Positions 31,513-42,721 of a DNA stretch of 64,000 bases are shown here, piece by piece (the stretch's first letter is position 1; each line of letters starts with the position of its first letter). Location: NCBI GenBank assembly GCA_029168955.1, contig JAPDOI010000274.1, forward strand, positions 310,001-374,000, written 5' to 3'. The DNA comes from Aplectana chamaeleonis (taxonomy: Eukaryota; Nematoda; Chromadorea; Rhabditida; Cosmocercidae). The notes under the pieces were generated by a model that worked only from the letters and a program-made list of their open reading frames with translations, searched no databases and was not told the DNA's origin. Position numbers and translations under genes: made by a program.

Positions 31513-32693
31513 TACCTTTTCTCTTTTCTAGAGCATATTCATCTTTTCTTTTCGTCAGCAGGACGACGCGGTTTCAGGCCAATCATGTCGATTTGCGGAT
31601 TGTCAGCCTATCTTCCCGTACCTCAAAGCGATGTGAAACTTGTGGAATATTCTTGGGCGTGGTGTCTACGCTTACAGCAGACAATAGGAGCCAGTGGCTC
31701 AGCCTAAAGTAACCGTTCTAGGTGAATGAGCGCAGGTTGATGGCGACGTATTCAAAAATTCCTGTACAACACACCAAACAGACTTTTCGACGTGCTTCTA
31801 CGCCAAGACAATTCTGTAGACTATTAGCTTGATGTGCCTGGTTGTTTTTACCATGAAAAATTGACTCAGACGAGGTAGAAATGAAATTTTCATGAGGACG
31901 TCAGCTATGTCGTATAATTTTGTAACTCCCAATTTCGACAACTTTCGGGGTCAATTTCGCGACAGCTGATCAAGATTCCTGGAGAATCGTACTCAGGGGT
32001 TCAAGGGTGCTGCGTCGGTTGACATCCCTCGATTGCCCGCCAGAACCGCAGGATGCTCAGAACTGAAAAAAGAAGGTATTTCGTATAACGTTGCAACTCA
32101 CTGTAGGACCGAGTATTTGAACGAGAAGTACTAGAAGCGCAATGGCTTCTTCCCTGCAAGGCGCTCGAGTTTAAACAAGGCAAAGCGTGTGGTTCATAGG
32201 ATGATGTCGAAGTCAAGGGCACAGTCCAACCCCAGGGGTAATTATGAAATTCCACTCGGGGCACGGCTTGTAACAACCGTTTTTTTTAACAGTTTTTTCG
32301 AATAATGGAGAAACTCCAGGGAAAAAGTCGCCCCCCCCCCCGAAGCCCCGAAAGCCAAGCTAAGAGCACCCCCCCCCACCAAAGGAAACCAAGAACTCGG
32401 TTATTGTACATCTTGCCATTGGGCATCGGTGAACATATCATCTTTTCCGTCTGCAAAGCTCTTGGTTACCTGTTCGGGGTTCAGTTTGGTGATATTGGAG
32501 GCGGGGCCGAATTTTTGTTGCTTTTTCTCGCTTTGACTCACTTGACTTATTAATTAGCCGGCTTCCGCCTGACGCGATCATTCCGCATCTTCGCCAAGTC
32601 AGAACTTTTGAAACAGGCTGTTAGTACGCTTAAACCCATTTCGTTCGGTGCAAACAACTTACTCGCGTCTTGGTATGGTGCAAGAGAGCTTTT

Positions 32694-33108
32694 TCAGTGT
32701 AGTCGACCCAGGGAGCATCGAACAAGCAGCCTTACTTGAGGTCTTCGTAGCGTTCCAGCAGCTTTTTGTATGGTGTTAACCAGCTTACTGGGCACTTCAA
32801 TCAGCGCAAGCACTCTAATCGAGGCTCGGTAGGGCGTGAACCTGTGTCGGTTTCGTGCAATCAGCCTTAACACTGTGAAGCACCGTGCAAGCAGCTTATG
32901 GGAGTCGCCGAAGCGTCCCAGCAGCTTCACGCAATCGTCGCATGGTGTTGACACGCTGTGTTGATTGATTGATTCCGCTCAGCAGCCAGGCTTGCTCATC
33001 GGTCAGTTCATTTCTGTTCCCCTCGAAAGCTGCGAGTTCTCTCTTATTTCTTTCTTCGGTATACTTCATTGTCTGGAGGTGGTCGGCCTTTCTCATAGGT
33101 AGGTTCAA
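32694..33108 (-). CDS. Unrecognised overlapping open frames in palindrome arm
   Basis: The minus-strand frame 32896-33108 (70 codons, Lys/Arg/Glu-rich, containing TDEQAWLLSGINQSTQRVN) overlaps another at 32694-32954 in a different frame. Short internal repeats (encoding AAGTLRR) occur in both. There is no known domain. The mirror is 41618-42032. Coding status is doubtful. Confidence 0.25.
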
Positions 33109-33639
33109 ATCTGCAGTTTGCTGATTGGCAGAAGGGTTCTAGGCTTTGGCAGAATCACAGGCAGTGAATAAATTTTGTTTCGCTTATTATAGTCGCATTA
33201 TTCGATTGCTCGTATCCAGTCTATTATGTCCTTATGGAAGGTTTAGGGTAGGAGATTACAGGAGGGATAGTTTAATTTTTGAGAAAGTCGAGCAAAGGGT
33301 TGAGCGTTGATCTCTAATTCTGTTTTTGTTGGCTAGTTTTCTGGGCCTGAATTTTTGTTAAACAGGCTTTTCATAAAGAGTTTGCTGGGGATTCCTCGGT
33401 GCTAGGGGATTTTAATAAGGGTTTGGCGCTCGGTTGTGATTGTTCCTTCCCATATTAGGGAAACTGGGATTTTTATCATTGGGTGGTTGGAGCTAGGGGA
33501 TTGTTCGTTAGAAGCAGCATACTTAAACGCTCAAAAATGATATCGATATTATGAGATAAATCCATGGTTGGGAGTTGGCAGTATGGGTAACCAACAAAAA
33601 AAACGACGCAAACTGAATTCTAATAGAGAAATAATATTT

Positions 33640-34250
33640 ATTCTATCAAAAAGGGGTCTTTCAAGCGAAAGAGGTTTGGTTCGCGCCAGAGACGTCCCAA
33701 CAAAAAGGAAACAATAGGTAAGTAGAATGAGGAGAGTCTACAAAAATTGAACAATATTTTCTGAGAGTGATTTTCTTGGCCGACACTTCTAAACAGCGAA
33801 AACAAACCGTTGTGGTATTTCACGAGGAAGAGTTCAATGGTTTAAAAAAAGACTACTATTCGTTGACGAGATCATATGGGAATACTCTTCTTTGATGTTG
33901 TAATTCCACTGTTGCATTTCTCCCAACGGTTGGAGCCAACAGTCTGTGTAGGTCAATTCGGCATCATCTTCTTTTTTAATGACAATGGTTAGGTACGTAA
34001 ATATATAACATATACATTTTTAACGCTTCTCGCGTGGTCAGAACCATTTTGGAACCACAAAGGGCTTTCGTATAGAATACCGCAACGTTTAGAAGTGTCG
34101 GCCAAGAAAATCACTCTCAGAAAATATTGTTCCCTTTTTGTAGACTCTCCTCATTCTACTTACCTATTGTTCCTTTTGTTGGAACGTTTCTGACGCGAAC
34201 CGAACCTCTTTCGCTTGGAAGACCCCTGTTTGATAGAATTGTTCACTTTT
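33640..34250. mobile_element. 610-bp inverted-repeat element in palindrome arm
   Basis: Arms 33640-33805 and 34085-34250 share TTTCGCTTGAAAGACCCC-like ends and GAGTGATTTTCTTGGCCGAC. The interior is about 280 bp with no coding. The mirror copy is about 40475-41086. Confidence 0.8.
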
Positions 34251-34331
34251 TGTAGATATTACGAAGTAATATCCCTGAAAAGTCTTCCATATTTTCCAAT
34301 TAGCATGGATTGCTATAATAATCAGTAAGTA

Positions 34332-36098
34332 CTCAGAGAGTCGGGGGATCCATTTCGGCCACGATAGTCTTTTGATTCGGCCACAAAGCGGTTAGATGAC
34401 GATACGGCCACGTACTTTCCGTGCTCCACGTGGCCTAATCGTCGTCCAAGTGAGAAGTACGTGCCGCTAATCATAGCCGTTCCACTCGGCCACGACACGC
34501 TTTTGATTCGACTACGATGTGGTTTGGACGACGAACGAGCCACGATGCCCATGATTGAACACGTCGATCCATCACTTCACAATTGACCAGGCGCATATCA
34601 GCCGCACAGCACGTATAAAAGGAGCACCATCCCATAGAGAGCGCAGTCCGTCTTTCGGGGCTGCTCCTGGAAGGTGACTACGAGTCACTTTCTGGACGAT
34701 TTTTGACCGCTGAGGGAGTCTCCTTCACGGTCATCGGCGAGGGAAGCCCCCCCCCCGCTGTCGACCGTGGCGAGTATGATGTCCTTGTCGCGGACTGCTG
34801 TGGGGTGGGACTCTGCTGCGGGCCGTGACTTCGATCGTATCCTTGTTTTGAGGGAGACCGCTCCTATCGAAGGGGTGTGACCCCGCCCTAGAACCACGTG
34901 CTTCTATTATGGGGCGACGAGCTGTCGAGTGGGAAACGGGGGTGAGGAAAAAGTTTTGCCTCGCTGCGCCACGTAGTCTTATCGAACAGTTCATGTGCTC
35001 CTCGGAGCAGCACGTGCTTTCCACTCGACTAGGTCGTTGTAGCGTGCGCAACAAGTTTATTACTCAGCGAGTCGGGGGGGGGCCGATTCGGCCACGATAG
35101 ACTTTCAAATCAGGTACCTAGTCGAGTTAAAAGGAACTTTCGCAGCAGCACGTGCTGCTCTGAGGAGCACGTGGCCGGTTCGATAGGACTACGTGGCACA
35201 GAGAGACAAAATCCTTGCCGCACCCCCGTTTCCCACGCGACAGCACGTCGTCCTTTAAAGGCAGTGTTCACGAAAATCTTCGATTTTGAGATTAGTCGCT
35301 AAATCGACTGTTTGGCCCCCGAGTAGAACTGAAATGACTAAAAAACGCACCAGAAGTACACGAAATTCTTAAGTATCACCCCGCCTCTTAAGTATCACAG
35401 GAAGTGATTGCTGTGACAATGAAATCTTTTGTGGACTCGTCTTTTGCAATTTTCTATTTTGTGTTGCTCCGTTCTTTCCTTTGAACCCTAACCAATACTG
35501 TTTTGCCCGAGATATTCTTCCATTTTTGACTAGTCCGATTTTTTGCCGGTGACAACCACCATGAACATGTTCATCCAACCGGACAACTAGTCCATGTTAT
35601 AGAATAATTTCCCTGAAATGCGACGTTTTAATGCGTTTCTCGCGGTTTCTTCGTAATTTTGGTAACACTTGGAGGTCAACGCATTGTTTTATGTAAAAAA
35701 CTCGGACACGAAAATAATCGTGGACACTGCCTTTAATAGAAGCACGTGGCGCTGGGGGCGGGGTCACACCTCTTCCGTAGTAGCTGGTCTTTCTCAATAT
35801 GGATACGGTCCAAGTCACGGCCCGCAGCAGAGTCCCACCCCCGCAGCAGTCCGCGACAAGGACATCACCCTCGCCACGGTCGACAGCGGAGGAGCTTCCC
35901 TCGCCGATGACCGTGAAGGAGACCTCTCAGCGCTCAAAAATCGTCCAGAAAGTGACTCGTAGTCACCTTTCAGGGAGACGGCCCCCAAAAGGCGGACTGC
36001 GCCCTTTATGGGATGGTGGTCCTTTTATACGTGTCCAACCGCTTCGTAGTCGAATCGAAAGCTTATCGTGGCCGAATAGGACCCCCCGACTCTCTGAG
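34332..36098. mobile_element. 1.77-kb fold-back element, internally nested
   Basis: Ends CTCAGAGAGTCGGGGG and CCCCCCGACTCTCTGAG are followed by ATTCGGCCACGATA-type sequence. Inside, 34620-34905 pairs with about 35740-36030, and 34905-35030 pairs with about 35130-35252; another copy of the end (CTCAGCGAGTCGG) is at 35063. A subtype d TTAA element sits in the right part. Mirror copy 38628-40393. A TATAAAAGG box at about 34615 and its inverted copy near 36020 look like core promoters, unproven. Confidence 0.78.
35259..35732. mobile_element. TTAA-flanked MITE, subtype d, in left palindrome arm
   Basis: TTAA at 35255-35258 and 35733-35736; ends AGGCAGTGTTCACGAAAATC and GGACACTGCCT. It provides the empty site (near 35470) for the nested hAT-type element in the 20985 copy. 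Confidence 0.88.
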
Positions 36099-36149
36099 GA
36101 GGGAGATAGGCTATACATATTATATAAAATTACTTATTAGCATCGATGG

Positions 36150-36710
36150 ATTCGATAAACATTGGTTAACTAACTAGTTGGCCAGTTTTCCTGTCCCGTC
36201 CCATATAAAAGCGCAGCCTACAGCGTAATTCTGCGATTTCATGTATCAATCGATAATATCGATATTATCGATTGATTTGTTCACCAGAAAGTATTCAACT
36301 TGTTGGTCACTTCCCCTATTCCACCCATCCTGAAAAGCACAGCCTACAGCGTGTTTTACCATTTTAATCGACCAATCGATAATATCTATTGATTTGATGA
36401 CCAGTAAGTAATTTACTTGTTGGTAACTTCCCCTATGCCTTCTTATTCGAAAAAGCACAGCCTACAGCGTGTTTTAGCGATTCGATCTACCAATCTATAA
36501 TATCCATTTCTTTGATGATCACTATGTAATCAACTTGTTAGTCACTTCCCCTATTCCACCCATCCGAAAAAAGCACAGCCTACAGCGTGTTTTAGCATTT
36601 TGATATACCAATTTACATTATCTCTTGATTTGATGACCAGTAAGGAATCAACTTGTTAGTAACTTCCCCTATCCCACTCCATCCGAAAAAGCACAACCTC
36701 TCACCCCATG
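36150..36710. repeat. 118-bp tandem repeat, about 4.5 copies
   Basis: GCACAGCCTACAGCG recurs near 36211 (as GCGCAGCC), 36337, 36455, 36573 and 36691. Each unit also has CACTTCCCCTAT and AT-rich ATCGATAATAT. The inner edge of the palindrome lies inside this array; mirrored units are at 38171-38550. Confidence 0.88.
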
Positions 36711-36974
36711 TGGAGAGGCGAGAGGTCAGCGCAACCGCTGACCTACCGACCACCGTTGAAGAGGAGTGACATGGGCCGGGCCTAAGTCGTGAGGGCATAA
36801 AATGGCAGGGTAGGGAGCCAACTACCCGCGTCACGTCTCCTTGCCTCCCTCTTCGATTTTGGAGGTTATCATCGTTGTTATTAATTTGCATTATTCCCAT
36901 TGTTAGTAGTTATTGCCTAATAAATTCTTATTACTGTGTTCTGTCTTGTAGTCGTTACTATCGCGAACTACCTA

Positions 36975-37254
36975 CTGTGCCCATCTGGGCCAAATTCCGG
37001 TCCACAATCGCGTCTCGACACGCTTTGCGGCCGCACGCGCTGGAGTCAGTCGACTTTCCAGGGCCAAATCCGACTCGATGTAGCTTTTTTTAAACAGTTT
37101 TCTCCAATTTAGTTCACTTTTCAGTTTCTAAAACCCACCTAGAGTCAACAGATCGGCGGCTGCGGCGCTGGAAACTCTCCCGACTCAAATGCGCGCGTTC
37201 GCAAAGCGTGTCGAGACGCAATTGCGGACCGGAATTTGGCCCAGGGAAGCACAG
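36975..37254. mobile_element. 280-bp TA-flanked MITE (copy 1)
   Basis: TA at 36973-36974 and 37255-37256; ends CTGTGCCCATCTGGGCC and GGCCCAGGGAAGCACAG. Inverted arms extend about 65 bp and include TCTCGACACGCTTTGCG. TA borders suggest Tc1/mariner mobilisation. No coding. Confidence 0.87.
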
Positions 37255-37680
37255 TAACTCACTTGCTAAAAGGGCCTTGTACATCCAGTAAATGGGGACC
37301 GAACCGTTCGAGTGCTAGGTACTAACGATTGTATCGATTACAATCTGGACTAGTGAGGGAAGGGTGGACAGCCGGAAGGTTCCAGAGCCTGTGGTCAGGT
37401 TGAGGAAGGCCCTAGAAGGTTTTAGTGGGCCAAGAGGATCAATACAGTTCATCGATTAGCGTGAGGCTCGTATGACTGTGCAAAGTAAGCGGCCCGAAAC
37501 CACAGAATAGCTTGGCTAGGACACTGGAGTAGCAGAGAAAGATGCAAAGTAAGCCGTCTAGGTGCTGCAGTGTGTCAAAGCTGAGTGAGAGTGATTTAGC
37601 TGGAAGATCGAGAGTTGGACTTCCAGCTATGGTATTGAGGACTGGACTGTCATATTGATAGGCGTGGTGTATTTCGCATA

Positions 37681-37946
37681 CTGTGCTTATCTGGGCCAAA
37701 TTTCGGTCCGCAATTGCGTCTCGACACGCTTTGCGGCCGCACGCGCACGAGTCAGTCGGGTTTACAGCGCCAAAGCCGACTCGATGTGGCTTTTTTATAC
37801 AATTTTCTCCAATTTTTCTTAGTTTCCAGTTTCTAAAACCTACCTAGAGTCAACAGATCGGCGGCTATGGCGCTGGAAGCTCTTCTGACTCGGGAGCGTG
37901 CGGCCGCTAGCAATTGCTGACCGGAATTTGGCCCAGATAAGCACAG
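37681..37946. mobile_element. 266-bp TA-flanked MITE (copy 2)
   Basis: TA at 37679-37680 and 37947-37948; ends CTGTGCTTATCTGGGCC and GGCCCAGATAAGCACAG. Same family as the copy at 36975-37254, with its right arm somewhat eroded. Confidence 0.87.
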
Positions 37947-37965
37947 TAGGCTCGCAGTCTGTACA

Positions 37966-38170
37966 ATGAGTCAGCAGCACCAGCATGGATTCCGCAAATT
38001 ACACTCTACCACCACGGCGCTGCTGGAGATTGTGAGCTATGTTTTGGATGGCTTCAACGCCACCAAGCCTCAACGCACTGTTGGAGTAGCCCTGGACCTC
38101 ACGAAGGCGTTTGACACTGTCAACTTGGGCATACTGTCTGAGAAGCTATTGAGGTCCCCCATCCACGTGG
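37966..38170 (+). pseudogene. Non-LTR (LINE) reverse transcriptase fragment
   Basis: The frame encodes QHGFRKLHSTTTALLEIVS and then VGVALDLTKAFDTVNLGIL, matching the reverse-transcriptase segment of CR1/jockey-type LINEs: the QxGFR..STTTAL block followed by the first catalytic Asp in ALDLTKAFDTV. About 65 residues remain of what would be an ORF of roughly 900 or more. The fragment is cut off exactly at the right palindrome arm (about 38171), so its end marks the rearrangement point. Confidence 0.85.
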
Positions 38171-38990
38171 AATAGGGGAAGTGACTAACAAGTTGATTAC
38201 ATAGTGATCATCAAAGAAATGGATATTATAGATTGGTAGATCGAATCGCTAAAACACGCTGTAGGCTGTGCTTTTTCGAATAAGAAGGCATAGGGGAAGT
38301 TACCAACAAGTAAATTACTTACTGGTCATCAAATCAATAGATATTATCGATTGGTCGATTAAAATGGTAAAACACGCTGTAGGCTGTGCTTTTCAGGATG
38401 GGTGGAATAGGGGAAGTGACCAACAAGTTGAATACTTTCTGGTGAACAAATCAATCGATAATATCGATATTATCGATTGATACATGAAATCGCAGAATTA
38501 CGCTGTAGGCTGCGCTTTTATATGGGACGGGACAGGAAAACTGGCCAACTAGTTAGTTAACCAATGTTTATCGAATCCATCGATGCTAATAAGTAATTTT
38601 ATATAATATGTATAGCCTATCTCCCTCCTCAGAGAGTCGGGGGGTCCTATTCGGCCACGATAAGCTTTCGATTCGACTACGAAGCGGTTGGACACGTATA
38701 AAAGGACCACCATCCCATAAAGGGCGCAGTCCGCCTTTTGGGGCCGCTCCTGAAAGGTGACTACGAGTCACTTTCTGGACGATTTTTGAGCGCTGAGAGG
38801 TCTCCTTCACGGTCATCGGCGAGGGAAGCTCCCCCGCTGTCGACCGTGGCGAGGGTGATGTCCTTGTCGCGGACTGCTGCGGGGGTGGGACTCTGCTGCG
38901 GGCCGTGACTTGGACCGTATCCATATTGAGAAAGACCAGCTACTACGGAAGAGGTGTGACCCCGCCCCCAGCGCCACGTGCTTCTATTAA

Positions 38991-39464
38991 AGGCAGTGTC
39001 CACGATTATTTTCGTGTCCGAGTTTTTTACATAAAACAATGCGTTGACCTCCAAGTGTTACCAAAATTACGAAGAAACCGCGAGAAACGCATTAAAACGT
39101 CGCATTTCAGGGAAATTATTCTATAACATGGACTAGTTGTCCGGTTGGATGAACATGTTCATGGTGGTTGTCACCGGCAAAAAATCGGACTAGTCAAAAA
39201 TGGAAGAATATCTCGGGCAAAACAGTATTGGTTAGGGTTCAAAGGAAAGAACGGAGCAACACAAAATAGAAAATTGCAAAAGACGAGTCCACAAAAGATT
39301 TCATTGTCACAGCAATCACTTCCTGTGATACTTAAGAGGCGGGGTGATACTTAAGAATTTCGTGTACTTCTGGTGCGTTTTTTAGTCATTTCAGTTCTAC
39401 TCGGGGGCAAAACAGTCGATTTAGCGACTAATCTCAAAATCGAAGATTTTCGTGAACACTGCCT
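38991..39464. mobile_element. TTAA-flanked MITE, subtype d, in right palindrome arm
   Basis: TTAA at 38987-38990 and 39465-39468. It is the mirror copy of 35259-35732 created by the palindrome duplication rather than a separate insertion. Confidence 0.88.
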
Positions 39465-41617
39465 TTAAAGGACGACGTGCTGTCGCGTGGGAAACGGGGG
39501 TGCGGCAAGGATTTTGTCTCTCTGTGCCACGTAGTCCTATCGAACCGGCCACGTGCTCCTCAGAGCAGCACGTGCTGCTGCGAAAGTTCCTTTTAACTCG
39601 ACTAGGTACCTGATTTGAAAGTCTATCGTGGCCGAATCGGCCCCCCCCCCGACTCGCTGAGTAATAAACTTGTTGCGCACGCTACAACGACCTAGTCGAG
39701 TGGAAAGCACGTGCTGCTCCGAGGAGCACATGAACTGTTCGATAAGACTACGTGGCGCAGCGAGGCAAAACTTTTTCCTCACCCCCGTTTCCCACTCGAC
39801 AGCTCGTCGCCCTATAATAGAAGCACGTGGTTCTAGGGCGGGGTCACACCCCTTCGATAGGAGCGGTCTCCCTCAAAACAAGGATACGATCGAAGTCACG
39901 GCCCGCAGCAGAGTCCCACCCCCACAGCAGTCCGCGACAAGGACATCACCCTCGCCACGGTCGACAGCGGGGGGGGGGCTTCCCTCGCCGATGACCGTGA
40001 AGGAGACTCCCTCAGCGGTCAAAAATCGTCCAGAAAGTGACTCGTAGTCACCTTCCAGGAGCAGCCCCGAAAGACGGACTGCGCTCTCTATGGGATGGTG
40101 CTCCTTTTATACGTGCTGTGCGGCTGATATGCGCCTGGTCAATTGTGAAGTGATGGATCGACGTGTTCAATCATGGGCATCGTGGCTCGTTCGTCGTCCA
40201 AACCACATCGTAGTCGAATCAAAAGCGTGTCGTGGCCGAGTGGAACGGCTATGATTAGCGGCACGTACTTCTCACTTGGACGACGATTAGGCCACGTGGA
40301 GCACGGAAAGTACGTGGCCGTATCGTCATCTAACCGCTTTGTGGCCGAATCAAAAGACTATCGTGGCCGAAATGGATCCCCCGACTCTCTGAGTACTTAC
40401 TGATTATTATAGCAATCCATGCTAATTGGAAAATATGGAAGACTTTTCAGGGATATTACTTCGTAATATCTACAAAAAGTGAACAATTCTATCAAACAGG
40501 GGTCTTCCAAGCGAAAGAGGTTCGGTTCGCGTCAGAAACGTTCCAACAAAAGGAACAATAGGTAAGTAGAATGAGGAGAGTCTACAAAAAGGGAACAATA
40601 TTTTCTGAGAGTGATTTTCTTGGCCGACACTTCTAAACGTTGCGGTATTCTATACGAAAGCCCTTTGTGGTTCCAAAAATGGTTCTGACCACGCGAGAAG
40701 CGTTAAAAATGTATATGTTATATATTTACGTACCTAACCATTGTCATTAAAAAAGAAGATGATGCCGAATTGACCTACACAGACTGTTGGCTCCAACCGT
40801 TGGGAGAAATGCAACAGTGGAATTACAACATCAAAGAAGAGTATTCCCATATCATCTCGTCAACGAATAGTAGTCTTTTTTTAAACCATTGAACTCTTCC
40901 TCGTGAAATACCACAACGGTTTGTTTTCGCTGTTTAGAAGTGTCGGCCAAGAAAATCACTCTCAGAAAATATTGTTCAATTTTTGTAGACTCTCCTCATT
41001 CTACTTACCTATTGTTTCCTTTTTGTTGGGACGTCTCTGGCGCGAACCAAACCTCTTTCGCTTGAAAGACCCCTTTTTGATAGAATAAATATTATTTCTC
41101 TATTAGAATTCAGTTTGCGTCGTTTTTTTTGTTGGTTACCCATACTGCCAACTCCCAACCATGGATTTATCTCATAATATCGATATCATTTTTGAGCGTT
41201 TAAGTATGCTGCTTCTAACGAACAATCCCCTAGCTCCAACCACCCAATGATAAAAATCACAGTTTCCCTAATATGGGAAGGAACAATCACAACCGAGCGC
41301 CAAACCCTTATTAAAATCCCCTAGCACCGAGGAATCCCCAGCAAACTCTTTATGAAAAGCCTGTTTAACAAAAATTCAGGCCCAGAAAACTAGCCAACAA
41401 AAACAGAATTAGAGATCAACGCTCAACCCTTTGCTCGACTTTCTCAAAAATTAAACTATCCCTCCTGTAATCTCCTACCCTAAACCTTCCATAAGGACAT
41501 AATAGACTGGATACGAGCAATCGAATAATGCGACTATAATAAGCGAAACAAAATTTATTCACTGCCTGTGATTCTGCCAAAGCCTAGAACCCTTCTGCCA
41601 ATCAGCAAACTGCAGAT

Positions 41618-42032
41618 TTGAACCTACCTATGAGAAAGGCCGACCACCTCCAGACAATGAAGTATACCGAAGAAAGAAATAAGAGAGAACTCGCAGCTTT
41701 CGAGGGGAACAGAAATGAACTGACCGATGAGCAAGCCTGGCTGCTGAGCGGAATCAATCAATCAACACAGCGTGTCAACACCATGCGACGATTGCGTGAA
41801 GCTGCTGGGACGCTTCGGCGACTCCCATAAGCTGCTTGCACGGTGCTTCACAGTGTTAAGGCTGATTGCACGAAACCGACACAGGTTCACGCCCTACCGA
41901 GCCTCGATTAGAGTGCTTGCGCTGATTGAAGTGCCCAGTAAGCTGGTTAACACCATACAAAAAGCTGCTGGAACGCTACGAAGACCTCAAGTAAGGCTGC
42001 TTGTTCGATGCTCCCTGGGTCGACTACACTGA
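41618..42032 (+). CDS. Unrecognised open frames, mirror of 32694-33108
   Basis: The encoded residues are the same as in the left arm, with no differences noticed in the 41618-41830 frame. The conservation only reflects the high identity of the arms. No domain recognised. Confidence 0.25.
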
Positions 42033-42445
42033 AAAAGCTCTCTTGCACCATACCAAGACGCGAGTAAGTTGTTTGCACCGAACGAAATGGGTTTAAGCGT
42101 ACTAACAGCCTGTTTCAAAAGTTCTGACTTGGCGAAGATGCGGAATGATCGCGTCAGGCGGAAGCCGGCTAATTAATAAGTCAAGTGAGTCAAAGCGAGA
42201 AAAAGCAACAAAAATTCGGCTCCGCCTCCAATATCACCAAACTGAACCCCGAACAGGTAACCAAGAGCTTTGCAGACGGAAAAGATGATATGTTCACCGA
42301 TGCCCAATGGCAAGATGTACAATAACCGAGTTCTTGGTTTCCTTTGGTGGGGGGGGGGTGCTCTTAGCTTGGCTTTCGGGGCTTCGGGGGGGCGACTTTA
42401 CCCTGTAGTTTCTCCATTATTCGAAAAAACTGTTAAAAAAAACGG

Positions 42446-42721
42446 TTGTTACAAGCCGTGCCCCGAGTGGAATATCAAAATTACCCCTGGGGTTGGACTG
42501 TGCCCTTGACTTCGACATCATCCTATGAACCACACGCTTTGCCTTGTTTAAACTCGAGCGCCTTGCAGGGAAGAAGCCATTGCGCTTCTAGTACTTCTCG
42601 TTCAAATACTCGGTCCTACAGTGAGTTGCAACGTTATACGAAATACCTTCTTTTTTCAGTTCTGAACTTCGTGCGATTCTGGCGGACAATCGATGAATGT
42701 CAACCGACGCAGCACCCTTGA
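42446..42721 (+). other. Open frame with a locally divergent block between arms
   Basis: The frame is open for 91 codons and matches a minus-strand frame at 32001-32276. After a TTTTTTCAG sequence, the two arms differ at about nine bases within 32, giving NFVRFWRTIDE here and SILRFWRAIEG in the left arm. Most changes alter amino acids. It is unknown whether this is coding. Confidence 0.3.

Larger units (their letters stand above)
30666..36565. repeat. Left arm of 5.9-kb palindrome
   Basis: It pairs base for base in reverse complement with 38171-44059, with only scattered single-base and short-run differences, plus one cluster of changes near 32028-32059. Nested inside are several inverted-repeat elements, all mirrored in the other arm. 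The inner edge falls within a 118-bp tandem repeat. No unambiguous host gene is seen in the arm. Confidence 0.93.
36566..38170. other. Palindrome spacer
   Basis: About 1.6 kb of sequence present once between the arms. It begins with the last units of the 118-bp repeat and has two related TA-flanked MITEs, then a LINE reverse-transcriptase fragment that stops at the right arm. The 37255-37678 part has a minus-strand open frame of 86 codons without recognised identity. Confidence 0.85.
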
